From: Capitulum mitella
Taxonomy: Eukaryota; Arthropoda; Thecostraca; Pollicipedomorpha; Pollicipedidae
DNA length: 64,000 nucleotides
Direction of reading: 5' to 3'
Assembly: GCA_030062745.1 (NCBI GenBank)
Contig: CP099841.1
Location: 27,035,398-27,099,397, forward strand
Of the stretch, positions 1-23,321 are shown one piece after another (the first letter of the stretch is position 1; every line of letters starts with the position of its first letter). The position numbers were made by a program, and so were the translations under genes. The notes beneath the pieces were generated by a model. That model saw nothing but the letters and a program-made list of their open reading frames with translations. It was not told the origin of the DNA and made no database searches.

Positions 1-339
1 TCACACCATAAAGCCGGGCCGGCGCGGCGCCGGCCGCCGCCACCTGCCCAATTAGCCGGCGATAGAGGTCATTATCGAGTTGACTCGATCATTATCCGCG
101 CGGCGGCGGCGACCGAGCGGCGCTCCTCCGGGCACGCTTCCGGCCGGGCTGCCGGCCGCGCCGGCCCCGATCGCTTTAGTGGCGGCCATCGGGCGGCGTG
201 GCCTCCGTGCGGTCCGCGCCGGCCCATCTATCAATTCTCAGGGTTTATGGCGGCGGCCACGCTGGGAACGGCTGCGGCGGCCGGCGCCGCTCATGTCGTG
301 GGAGACCGCGACCCGCGCGGCGGACCGTCGCTGGACCCC

Positions 340-650
340 GGGCCGGGGGAGAGGGCAGCGGTCACCGGGGCCGGACAGTGGCCACAAGAACGGGCCGTGG
401 TTACAAGACTGGGGGACGGCTACAAGAGTGGAGAGTGGTCAGAAGAACGGGCAGGGATGACAAGATCGGGCAGTGGCAACATGAGTGGGCAGGGGTCACG
501 ACATCGGGCAGGGGTCACAGACTGGACAGTGTTCACAAGACGTGCCAGTGGTCGCAAGACCGGAGAGTGGCCGCAACACCGGGCAGTATTCACCAAAGCG
601 GTCAGGGGTCACAAGACTGGGCAGGGTCATCACACCGGTTAGGGGTCGCC
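340..650. repeat. GC-rich minisatellite
   Basis: Imperfect tandem units of about 18-24 bases built on GGGCAGTGGTCACAAGA. Units vary, which leaves open frames in several phases that are not genes. Confidence 0.8.
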
Positions 651-1169
651 AGGTCATCCTCCGCAGAACAAACGGTTAAGTGTTTTCTCCGGACGTTTCT
701 GGCAACTATTCGTTTGATCGCTGAGTTGTTCTTCAGAATATACCTTTATCTGAAAAGAACCGAGAACGCTTGGATGAATGTTTCCTTAGCACAATCGTCT
801 CACTCTTTGCATATCTTGTAGTCACTGTAATCATAAGGCGCGTCTTTCTGCATGTTCAACAGTCTGGATCACCTGGTAATATCCTGAATGAAGCCTGGAT
901 GTTTTTCAGAATGGAGCAGCCAGTTACTTCTCCACATAATTTACGGAGTCACGCAGACGGATAGCCAGTCAGACTGTCTTCCAGTGCTCATTTGGAAACT
1001 GAATGCTAAAATAAAAGCCTTTCCCGCTTCTAATCTGCTCATTTATTCTCGGCTGAAAACCAAATTGGAGAGACGAAAATTGGCATACAGAGCCTTGGAA
1101 ATGATTGGGGTGTAGAAGACATATTAAAATTAAGCCGTATCAGAACATACTTTATCCCCACCTTTCTCC

Positions 1170-1194
1170 CCGCCAACGCCCTCTCTCCCTCGCC

Positions 1195-1250
<56 letters not shown>

Positions 1251-1380
1251 CTCACTCTTTCTCTACTTTTTCATCTCTCTCTCCTTCTCTTCCTTTCCTT
1301 TTCAAGCACATGCTCACTCCTTCCTTTTCTCCTTCTCTCTTGTCTTTTGTCCCCCTCTCTCTCTGACTCGCCCATTTCCC
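1170..1380. repeat. CT-rich microsatellite
   Basis: A polypyrimidine stretch with a nearly pure (CT)n core at about 1201-1255. Confidence 0.95.
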
Positions 1381-1512
1381 GCTTCCTCCCTCTCCGTCCC
1401 TGATTATGGATCCCCTGAGCAAAAACCGGCTCGGTCTCAACCGTAATCAATAGCGCCCTTCCAGGAGTTCATAATATTAGCCAGACACCGAGGTGTTGAA
1501 TATGCAGGAAGC

Positions 1513-1557
1513 CTGCAGCCGCCGCCGCCGCCACCACCGCCGCCGCCGTCGTCGCCC
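1513..1557. repeat. CCG/CCA trinucleotide repeat
   Basis: Runs of GCC and ACC triplets. No coding context is seen. Confidence 0.9.
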
Positions 1558-2584
1558 CTTACGGCTCCGCGCCCGCTGCAGCTCCTAATAACGCCCAGAA
1601 ATGGAAATCCAGTTAAATGAGAGCTTTAGGTGGCCTCCCAAATAAAGTGTTGATAAAGTATTCTGCATAGATAAAGGGTTTATGGAGTGCTTAATGCAGC
1701 GCGCCGGAGGCTTGCTGGCCTGAGGAGTGAAGATAACGGTTTCAAGGAGCTCGAAAAACGAGCCTGACAAATCACCACCGACAACAGTCGCATCCGGTCC
1801 GAGGGTCGCAATCGCCGCGGATAAACTTGAGGAATCGGGCGCGCTCCTCTCCATTTCGCAGCGGAAGAGCAGCCATTACTGCAGAGGGCGGGACATAAAA
1901 CTAAACGAAGGAATGTACCGAGGGCGTGTGAAAGAGCCCCATCACTAAACATCACCGACGTCAGCGTGATGCGGCGGAGCTGCTGATAATCGGACCGCGC
2001 TGAGCCCAGCGGGACCGCAGTAGAATGACATCGGCTGCGGTGAGCCCAGGCAGACCGAGTGGCATCGACTGCGGTGGGCATCATGACGACGTCTAGGCTG
2101 GAACGGCTCCCATGATGCGCTGCGGGTACGTGAAACAGCCGTCCCCCGGTACGGTACTCCGCGCCGGGTACTGCACTGCTCGGAACGACGCCCTGCGACG
2201 GGTACCGCACTGACCGACGCCACGCTCTGGGCACTGCGTCACGCCGAGCCAGGGAGGTGTACAGCCCTGAGCTAACGAGTTCATGTTTTGGTCCTCGCGA
2301 CGTACATCGACTGCTGAGCTACGCTCTGTTGGTGTTAGTACATATCTCACAACTGCTTAGCCACACGTATCTGTGATTTGTGCCGTACAAGTATCAATTT
2401 TCGGGGCCAAAGATAAATGGTGCGTTTATCGTCTCCTGAGCTACGCGGTGTATCCTCAGAGACATGATTCAACCACTTAGTTTCTCACGCTACTTGTCCA
2501 CGCATATAGCTGCGAGCTGCACAGTTCGGTGACGTAGACAGTTGCTGAGCTAAAGAACTCCTTGATGCACCTGGTAAGCAGGGG

Positions 2585-2720
2585 TGTCATTTTTGTGTAA
2601 ATAACTGGGCGGAGTGGCTGAGCCAAGGGTCCGACAAGCTAGCCTCTCCTAATGTAAGTTTCTCAACGAATTTAGGCTGCTTTATTTCGACCAACGGATA
2701 TTTACAAGTTCTTTGTTACT
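2585..2720. mobile_element. Short non-autonomous element fragment (family with AGGGGTGTC end)
   Basis: Begins with AGGGGTGTCATTT and contains CTTTATTTCGACCAACGGA. The same words occur at about 63350-63510, and the complementary end CGACACCCCTG also occurs at 3267 and 52873. No coding capacity. Confidence 0.55.
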
Positions 2721-2724
2721 ATTA

Positions 2725-2870
2725 TATATGGATACATATATATATGCATATATACGTAGATAGGCGTATATATATAAATATATATATGGATAGGTAGATA
2801 GAAAGATAGATAGACAGATGTATATATAGATATACACGATACGTATATCTCTGTACAATCACTCTTTTGT
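2725..2870. repeat. TA/GATA simple repeat
   Basis: Alternating TATA and GATA/AGATAGAT tracts with scattered interruptions. Confidence 0.9.
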
Positions 2871-3099
2871 ATGAAATTCGTGCTTCTTGCTTTTAACTTT
2901 ATTCCAGCGAACTTTTTGCATACAAATGTGATTTAAAATTTGTTTTCCGACAAAAAAACGTTCCTAAGGCCCAGATGGACATTGGTAGGGCTCAGAGCAA
3001 TAATGATAGGCCTTTAGCACTACCAGGCCTATAGAAACCGACGCCCCTAAACAGTCTGCCTGTTTCACCACAAAATCCGTCGCAATCAAAATAGTTCAA

Positions 3100-3310
3100 A
3101 TCACTTTATCCTTTATTTTATATCTCATATCTGCTGCGGCCGTTCTTTGAGTTATTATTACCTATGTTCCTTGTTCAAGCCGGCAGAAAATACTGGAGGC
3201 CAAAACAACATTGGGGGACCACAAATCAACATGGGGGCGGGCCCTCATGAGAGAATACAAATCGACACCCCTGCTGGCAAGCTGCGCATTCTACTGCAGC
3301 TCTTAAACTC
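3100..3310 (+). mobile_element. Short repeat-family copy ending AAATCGACACCCCTG
   Basis: Shares CTGCGGCCGTTC, GGCAGAAAATA and AACATTGGGGG-type words with an inverted copy at about 25915-26045, and its terminal AAATCGACACCCCTG with 52735-52880. The repeated ends indicate a miniature transposon family. Confidence 0.6.
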
Positions 3311-4051
3311 TGCTGCTGCGCTACACTACCCAGCCCCTGTTGCGGCTATTAGCCGCCGAGCACATCAGCCTGGTCTACGGGGAAAACATCTGCTGGGCGG
3401 CGGAAGACCATTCCGCCGCCTCTGGTCAAGACACGAACGGCCTCCGCCGCCTCTGATGAAGACGCGAGCGGAGTCCGTCTCCTCTGCTGCCTCTGGCCAA
3501 GACAAGAGCGGGCCTGCCGCCTGTGACCGTCTCTGGTCAGGACATGGAGGTCCCGCCGCCTCTGGCAGTGTCGGTCGGAAGCTGGACTCGGGTGCTGACG
3601 CGGCCGCTCCGCTTTATCGGTCGTAAACCACAGCCGGAGACATTTTGGTCCGCCGCCGTTTCGGCCCGACTGGCTCCGAGAGAAATGGCGCCATGAATCG
3701 CCGCCGGCGCCGCAAACTGTCCGCCATTGACTGGAGGCCGGGCTGGCTGGACCGACCGCCCCCCCCCCGCCTCCCCCCGCCAAGCAGCCTGCAGGCGGCA
3801 ACACTGAAAGCAGCGGAGCGACCGGCTCTCTGGGACAAAGGAGATCTCGTTTTGACGACGCTTTTCATGCGCGATGCGTAGCTCCTCCAAGAACATTCGC
3901 TAGATTTGTCCTAGACGACGGTCTTCCCAACGAACGCATTAATCCATGAGTGGTTCTGCCAATCAGTATTTTCTGGAAGCCTGCAACAAACACCAGTCTT
4001 GACAAATTGATGTTATCCCGCTTAGACGCATTCTTCGTGAACGTTGCGTCG

Positions 4052-4620
4052 TCTTCTCAGGCACGTAGCCAGGGTTTTCCACAGGGTGAGGGCCAAACGC
4101 CAAATTTTGTCATATGCTACTAGTACACGACAAAATTTATAGGAAAAGCAGCATTTTTTTGTAACTGACATCATATTCAACGTAGAGGAAAAACATATCA
4201 TGTTCGCTTTTATAGCATATACATGATCACTATTTCGTATTCCTGCGAAATCGCTCAACATCTCGGATAGACCGCTTGGCTCAGGGGGGCCATGGCTCCC
4301 TTGAAGGGATGTAACCATGGGGACACAGGGGCCATGTCCCCCTTCGAGCCAAAGGGTCTCCACTAGATATATTGCGCTATCGGAGAAATACGGAATAGTG
4401 ATCATATATATGTTGCAAAGGCAAACATTACAATTATTCCTTGGTGTTAGATTTGAGGTCATTTATGTAAAATTGCCGATTTTTCTACAGATTTCGTCAT
4501 AAGCCAGTGGCCTATGACAAAATTTGACATTTTGCCCCCCAACCAAAGAAAGTTCTGCCCACGTGCAAACCCCGTGCCCCGTCCCCCGCCCTGCCCTTCC
4601 TGCCTACGTGCCTGCGTCTT
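4052..4620. mobile_element. Two miniature elements of one family, head to head
   Basis: The left copy (about 4052-4290) is the reverse complement of the right copy (about 4310-4620). Both carry the GGAATACGGAATAGTGATCAT-type core and an outer end resembling GCACGTAGCCAGG. A third copy sits at about 11285-11545. Together they form an imperfect inverted repeat of roughly 570 bases. Confidence 0.65.
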
Positions 4621-5023
4621 CGCCGCCCCCAAATGGTGTGATGCGGCCATCTCGAGACAGTTTCCAGCCAATGTTGCCACATTTCCTCCAGAGGAACTTA
4701 CCTACATATTTGGCATGACCTATGCGTGGACCCTGAATTTTTGGAAATGAGGACCGGGGCGCGAAAAAGAGGGTGCAAAGACGCCTAAATCCGAAATTTA
4801 CTATATCATAGAATTTTCTAGACGTCTATTATGAAAATCCAAATAGGGACGCGAGACTTCACTCCTGAATCAACCCTTCGATAAATACACTATTTAGAAG
4901 CCTTGAAATTCCCCTCCGACCCATCCGGGAGCCTCGCACACCATCGCCAGTGGGTCTCTACCCCTCTGATCCACCCCGGGACTTCAGACGCCATCGCCAG
5001 TCAGTCCTGTCGCCTTCTGCCGG

Positions 5024-5311
5024 TCAGCAGAGCCCAGACCGGCCGTCATCTCACTCCGGCCAGCCAGGGGAGCCCAGCCGCCGTCATCTCACTTCAGCCG
5101 GCCAGCGGAGCCCAGACCGACCGTCATTTCACTCCGGCCGGGAGCCAAGCCGCAGTCATCTCACTTCAGCCGGCCAGCGGAGCCCAGACCGGCCGTCATT
5201 TCACTCCGGCCGGGAGCCAAGCCGCCGTCATCTCACTTCAGCCGGCCAGCGGAGCCCAGACCGGCCGTCATCTCACTCCGGCCGGCCAGGGGAGCCCAGC
5301 CGCCGTGGCCG
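5024..5311. repeat. 72-base-period minisatellite
   Basis: Four units with period about 72, starting at about 5029, 5101, 5173 and 5245, each containing CCAGCGGAGCCCAGACC and CACTCCGGCC. The period is a multiple of three, so open frames run through it; no protein is inferred. Confidence 0.9.
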
Positions 5312-6029
5312 GAGGGCGCGGTCTTCTCCGGCCGGCCGGGGCACCGCAGGCGCCATCGTCGGCGGCTCTGGGGCTCGCCTAATGGCGGCGCCGTCGTCGT
5401 TACCATTAGCGTGTCGGCCATTAGGAGCCGTCGCTTCCGGGCCGGGATGTAAACGATCCGCGGCGGCGCTCTCCGCGCCGCGCGCCCGGAGTCAACAGCT
5501 GACGGACGCGCCGGAAGAGTTGGCCGCCGCCGCGCCGTTTTTGCCGACCGGCGGCGAGCAGCGGCGCGCCGCCGACGAGCGGTGGGAACGCGGCGCGAGT
5601 CGGTGGTGGAAAACTGGGGAAATCGCGTGCAAGCGTACTCCCGGGACTTCCCCGAATTTTGCTGCGGGCGGAACGAAATCCGTGTCAGGGTCGAATTCAC
5701 CACGTGAGGCTGGAAGAACTGTTGAGCGTCATTTCTACGCGGGTGGGATCGCTTTCCGGCTGTGTCGAAACCACTCGCTCACTTCTCATCATCGAGGCGT
5801 GCTCGACTTGAAAGAATCAATTTCAGAAAGACGAAATTGACTAGCTTCACCAGCACTCGTGCCGTTGACGCAAACTTCTAAACCAAGCGAGCCGCGAGCG
5901 GGGGAACTTTCCCGAAGTTTGGCCGGGCTTGTCAATTGGGAGCTGTTGCGAAGTCTTGCAGATGAGCGGCCTGTGGGAGCTGGGTCACCGCTGCGACCGC
6001 GCTGGCCGCCACCGCCGCCATCTTGGCCA

Positions 6030-6225
6030 TCTCCGGAGGCAGTGAAGGCCAGGAGACAGGGGAGTAGGAACCAGAGAGCAAGGAGGGGCAGTTGCTCCCC
6101 TCAGCTTTGGGCAACACTGAACGTAAATCCCATGGTGGCGCACAGAAAAAAAACAAGTAAAAATCACGTTCACCCCCTTATACCCACAGATGTTCCGACG
6201 GTACTGCCAGAGAAACAGGCTGTGG
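6030..6225 (+). mobile_element. Short dispersed repeat (copy 1 of 3)
   Basis: Shares GGGCAACACTGAACGT, GTAAAAATCACG and CCACAGATGTTCC with copies at about 29090-29200 (inverted) and 55050-55200. No coding potential. Confidence 0.6.
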
Positions 6226-6844
6226 CCGGAAACCGTGGAAGATGCTGTGGAGAGTTCAGTGGAGGAAGATGAAGGAGGCTGAGGCTGAGGAAAGCGAGTC
6301 GACAAAGCTTGAGTGGAGGGGACTGGCGAGGAGGTTGAGCATCGAAGGACGGGAGGATATGGTTATGGAAGGAGGCTAACGAAAGGACGCCAGATTGCCT
6401 TTCGCAGAGGACACCGGTGAAGAGACTGAGCAGGGGATGGGGGGGGGACTTTCACCAGGGCACTCCGCTTGTGATACTGCAGCCCGGCTCTTCCAAGCCA
6501 AGTTTGTAGCATCTCTCAACAAACTTGGGTACCGACCCGCGGATGTTGATTGGGGACTTAATTGAACTGGGTTACCAATTAGCCGCCGAGCGGTGAACAA
6601 CAGCCGCCGGCAATGCAGAGCTGAATCATGTTTTCGCAGCGTAATTTGATCGAAGTTGTGCCGAGTGCTGCATTGTCGTCGAGTACGTGGATAAACTGAT
6701 GGCGGCGAGTTTAGCACCGCGAGTCGCCTTCGCTTGAACGCTGTTCTTCCCCACTCGGCACTCTAATCCGTCCCTCTTTCGCATAATTCATCAGCTCAGA
6801 AATTATTTGTTCTTCATCATAACAATAAAACCAATAAAGCTCCC

Positions 6845-6915
6845 CTCGTCCGCCGCTGCTGCCGCCGCCGCCGCCGCTGCCGCCGCCGCCGCTGCCGCCG
6901 CCCCTCCGCCGCATT
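6845..6915. repeat. CCG-rich trinucleotide repeat
   Basis: GCC/GCT triplets in tandem. Confidence 0.9.
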
Positions 6916-8849
6916 AGTTTTGCCTGTCAGCTGCGGGCCCTGTAATGCCGTCTGATTTCTTCATCGCAGAGGTGCCCCGGCGGGCCGCGCCGCGCCAGCC
7001 TCGAAATTACACAACGGCGCAGGGGAGCTGCCAAATCAGGGGTGAAATCTGGCAGCCTGCAAGGTTTGCTCTTTGGCCGGGCGATTATGCAGCCTGGTCA
7101 GATGGGGGGATTCGGGGATAAAGAAGGGGAATAAAAGATCGCCAATGACAAAGAGTCGCGTGGATGGATTTTAGATAAAACGAATCGATGCGGGATAAAT
7201 TATAAGGAGGGGAGCCCGATAAAAGATTTGGGGTCCGCGCGTGAAGGGAGAGGCCAGATATTGGGGTACGGCTGCGGAGGGGTCGAGCCGGCTGGCCTTT
7301 TTACAGCGGTCGTGTTGAGTTGTTTACAGCTGGAAGGTCCACACACGCTCTCTTGGCTTCGTCAAACTTAATGTGAGGCAGTTTGAAACTCTTCAGTGTG
7401 AAATGTAAGCATTTCGCAAAATGAAGAAAATATATGCATCAAAACGAATTGGTTGGTATATTAAAGACGAAGTTTCTCTATTTATTCGTAAATCATACTC
7501 ATTACTAGCGTTTTGTTTCCTTAGGTGTTTTCAACTATGTTTTTTGTTTTTGAAAAAGGTACACATGAATACCTTTACCTAAATATAGGTAAAGGTATTC
7601 TAAGGAATACATAAAAAGGTTTTGTAACACTTTTAAATTGCATAAAATTTAATTTCTAACAAAGCAATATTTAAGACATTTAACCAGCGGACAAATATGA
7701 ACGTCCGTTCGCTACCCCTCTCATCGTCGGGCGGCAGAGTCTACCATAACGTATGATGTCACACTCTAGGACCAGGTACCTTAGGCATTGCTGGACTGCA
7801 AACGGGAGAGCATCCAAGGAGGTCGGAGGAGTTGTGCGCTTTAGGAAATTAGGACCACCCGAAATGCCATGTTTTCCCTCACAACCAGTCTAAGATTATT
7901 TCAAGACCCTGACCCGAGTATTTCCCTGAACCTCTCATTGGCAGGAACATCTCTCTCATTCACCCACTCCGTCTATACATATTTCTCACTCTCCCCTCTC
8001 TCTCCTTCTCTCTCTCTCTCACTCGCTCGTTCCCGTGCCTACCTCTCACTTTTCCTCCCCTCCACACTCTTTCTAGCTGTGCCTCCCTCAGCCGTCGGGT
8101 ATTTGGGGACATTCCTAGCATGGAAGACTGTCAAATCTCCCTCGGTTCTCGCTTCAGACCTCTCCAATCTAAATACCAATCACGAGCTTTAATTCATTCG
8201 CATTGTGTTTCAGCGGACGGGAAAATCTTTGAGCCAGAACGAAAATACCTTGCATGTCTGTCTTCCGCCAGGGGCGGGCGAAATCTCTAGCTAGATTAAA
8301 AAGCAGTGCAAACGCCAACCTGTACAATTGCGCCTACTTCCGTTGCCCGACTGTTTTTCCGCCAGAATAACATTTCCTCTGAATCTTAAGTGCTGTTTTT
8401 TCAGACATTTTTCCTTTCCGTGCATGCCGCAACAATTGCTTTAAATTACTTATCAGATGGAAATCGGAAGAGTTAATGAATATTTGTGTCCTTTTATCTC
8501 CATTGGTCGGCATCGAGCTCAATTTGTGCACATCTAGGCCGTGTTAGGTGGATGTGTTGGCGTTCCGCAAGGCTGAAAATAAGCTGTTGGATACCTCAGC
8601 GTAATCGCGCTTCGGTCGCAGTTATCGATAGCACGCGGGCAAACACATGAATACGTATATTTTGCCTTTCGCGACACGACCTGGTTTTCACTGAGAGTGC
8701 GCAAGATGAGATCGACATTAAACAGCACCTGACTCGACGTGGTCCGACGACCACCACGATGACACGAGGACCTGGCATAACGATCACATTAACCCTAGCC
8801 CACGTGACAAGATCGGGCGCTTCTTGTGCAGGACCGCTGCTGACTTTGG

Positions 8850-9070
8850 GCTACGGGAGTCAACGGGAAGAGTCAGTCAACGGGAGAGCTGACCCATCAG
8901 TGTTGCTGACGTCGCCACGCGGGACAGCTGACCCACCACAGGACGGCTGACCCATCACAGGACAGCTGACCTCGGTCCGCAGGACAGCTGGCCTTGGCCA
9001 ACAGGACAACTGACCTCAGCCTCCAGAACAGCTGACCGCAGCCTAAGGGAGCTGACTCATCAGCGCCCCT
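8850..9070. repeat. Minisatellite just downstream of the Runx stop
   Basis: Imperfect units of roughly 20-30 bases built on ACAGGACAGCTGACC. It begins about 40 bases beyond the Runx stop codon, so part of the Runx 3' UTR may be repeat sequence. Confidence 0.8.
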
Positions 9071-9111
9071 GACACCTGTCCTCGGGCAACCGCCCTGCAC
9101 CTCCGGCGAAC

Positions 9112-21150
<12,039 letters not shown>

Positions 21151-22107
21151 TCTGAGTCATCTGCCTGGCACGGACGCTGACTGGTGCGTTGCGGCCTTCA
21201 GTCTAAGGCGGCGTTTTCCGGTAAATGCGAATGACGTCAGCCAAGTGGCTTCACCGACCTCAAAGCACTTCTCGTTCGCTGCTAGAGAGTATATCTGACG
21301 CGCAGAGCTTTTGTTCATTGAGGTGTTCTCAAATACCTAGCGTATTCAGCGGCGAGTCCATAGTGAAACTCACCATACCACCCGCGAAGTCACGTGCGGT
21401 GTTGACGCCGTCACGGTCCTGGTTTTGATGGCCAGGGCAGGCGGAAGGCCCGGTCCCCGACGCCCATCGCCGGGTGTAAACCGCTCGCGACCCGCGCTGC
21501 CGGCCGCCGTCTGCGGCTTGGCAAACATGCAAACACTCCGTTTACGGTCTGCCGCGGCCGGAGTGAGCGCCGCGGTCCATTCACGGGCGCATGGCGCCGC
21601 CAACCCTTTCAGGCTTTGTGCGCGGACTGAGCGCGTGGGGGCTCAGCCCCGCGGTAACCCGTCCGGCCTGAATGCCCGCGATCGCGTCAATGGAGAGACC
21701 CTGCCAGCTGCTGTCTGAGGCGGGGACGTCGGGTGAAGACCACTCCTGTGTAGGCCGCAAGACACAGAGAGGAGGCTGCAGTCTCCACTCAGGGTAGACG
21801 GTGAAAACGCTGTGGCCTCGAGTGGGATTGAACCTCTGCCACGCGTCGGAAGAAACTGAAACTGGCCTGTAGTCGTCACCATTGAAGGTTTAAGGTGAAG
21901 GCACGCAACACTGAGATAGATGAAATTGGGAAAATTATTTTAAATGGGCAAGAGGTCCGTATAACAGTAACGGAATCGGAAAGGTGGCACCAGAGATCAA
22001 CGTTGACCTTGATCGTGCCGGTTGATTCGCCACGAGGTGGTGCGTCGATGAGTTTGGCTAACGCCAGACGACTGCTTCTATGCCGAAGTAAACCATGCCT
22101 CAGCACC

Positions 22108-23321
22108 TTAACCCTATTCCCAGAGGGCTGGACGGTATGGCCGATTCCCTGCAGGGGGCGGATTCGCTCCCCCCCCCTGAGATCTCGAGAACTATACATC
22201 CGATTTCGTCACAACGGACGGCAACCGATCTGCCATGACGTAAACTACATGTTTTTAAAAGAAGCCGTCAAAATTTTGAAAAGGGTGGATATCGGGAGGC
22301 AAAAAGGTCAAAATAAGGAATATTTTCGGACTTCTTATAACTCCGCTGTTTATGGACCAATTTTGATGAAACTGGCATGGATCGAGAGATTATGGACTGG
22401 ACTTTTACCATTGGTCCAAACATTTGAAATTTTGAGAAAATTCATAGGTGTTCACGGGATTTCAAAAATAGGTGGATTAGTTTTTTCAACAACTGCATGA
22501 ACAAAAAAGGCAAAAGCACTTTTTTGGCTTCTGCTAGTCATGCTATGCCAAAGAAGTACAAATCGTATTACAGTGTTTCCATGATGTTAGCATAGGCGGT
22601 GCCAGCGACATAAAAAGGGGGAACTGTCATGGTCACATGCTCTTCAGATCAACTTTTGGCCTTTGACCTTAAATGGCCTCCAGTGACATTGGAGTCGCTT
22701 GGAATGATTTCGTGTGCATTTAAGATTATCTGCAAACATTTCCAATCATTTGAATTTACTCTATTTCAAAAATTCCATTTTGCGATTATTGTGATATAGG
22801 GTACGCGCACTGACATTTTAAGTCATAGCTTCTTGACCCGACCTGATATCAAGCTGAAACTTGATACACAAGTAGAGGGCACCTTTCTACGTCATACGTG
22901 TTCTGGGTTTGGCATTTCAAAAAGTAGCACCAAAATTGTTACTATAAAGCCAAACTTTGACTTTTGACCTTAACCTGACCTTGTTAAGTGACCTCAGATG
23001 AACAAAATTATATCTGCGCGTTGTCCAACTATTTAGCTATACCTCATCCACACAAAGTTTTAAGTTCTACCTTTAAAACGCTAGTTTTGGCAGCCATTTT
23101 TATTTTACTCTGAACAGGGCCAAAAATGGCGTGAGGTGCCTCCCAAAAACGTTGCCTGGCTCCGCCCCTGGGCAAGAAAAATTCCAAATTTTGTCAAAGT
23201 ACGCAAAAAGAATAGCTAGAAAAAGTCACCAAGTTTCGTAAAGCTGCGTAATAAAGTCTGGAATTGGCAAAGAAAAAACCTGAGGGGGAAGATTTAGCCC
23301 CCCTGCCGGGAATATGGCTAA
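22108..23321. mobile_element. TTAA-flanked non-autonomous DNA transposon, copy C
   Basis: Starts TTAACCCTATTCCC; its far end reads GGAATATGGCTAA, a decayed form of the expected GGAATAGGGTTAA. It is 1214 bases, against 1213 for the inverted copy at 57100-58312, and the two match along their length. There is no transposase frame, so it is a non-autonomous piggyBac-like family. It contains several TGACCT half-sites. Confidence 0.78.

Larger units (their letters stand above)
1..9111. other. Gene-poor region downstream of Runx
   Basis: No coding exon could be supported. The region holds minisatellites (about 340-650, 5024-5311, 8850-9070), CT-, TA/GATA- and CCG-type simple repeats, and copies of short transposon families (about 2585-2720, 3100-3310, 4052-4620, 6030-6225). 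AT-rich, motif-rich DNA at 6540-7300 resembles regulatory sequence but is unproven. The Runx polyadenylation site should lie here; an AATAAA on the minus strand occurs at 7486-7481. Confidence 0.6.

Noticed and set aside
5024..5311. Repeat peptide frames (ISLQPASGAQTGRH units)
   Set aside because: A tandem repeat with period divisible by three keeps frames open; no start context, splice sites or conservation evidence.
22112..22500. Part of a 201-codon frame (21895-22500) starting upstream and running into transposon copy C
   Set aside because: Most of it is the non-autonomous element, the copy D counterpart is not open in the same frame, and no transposase motif is present.
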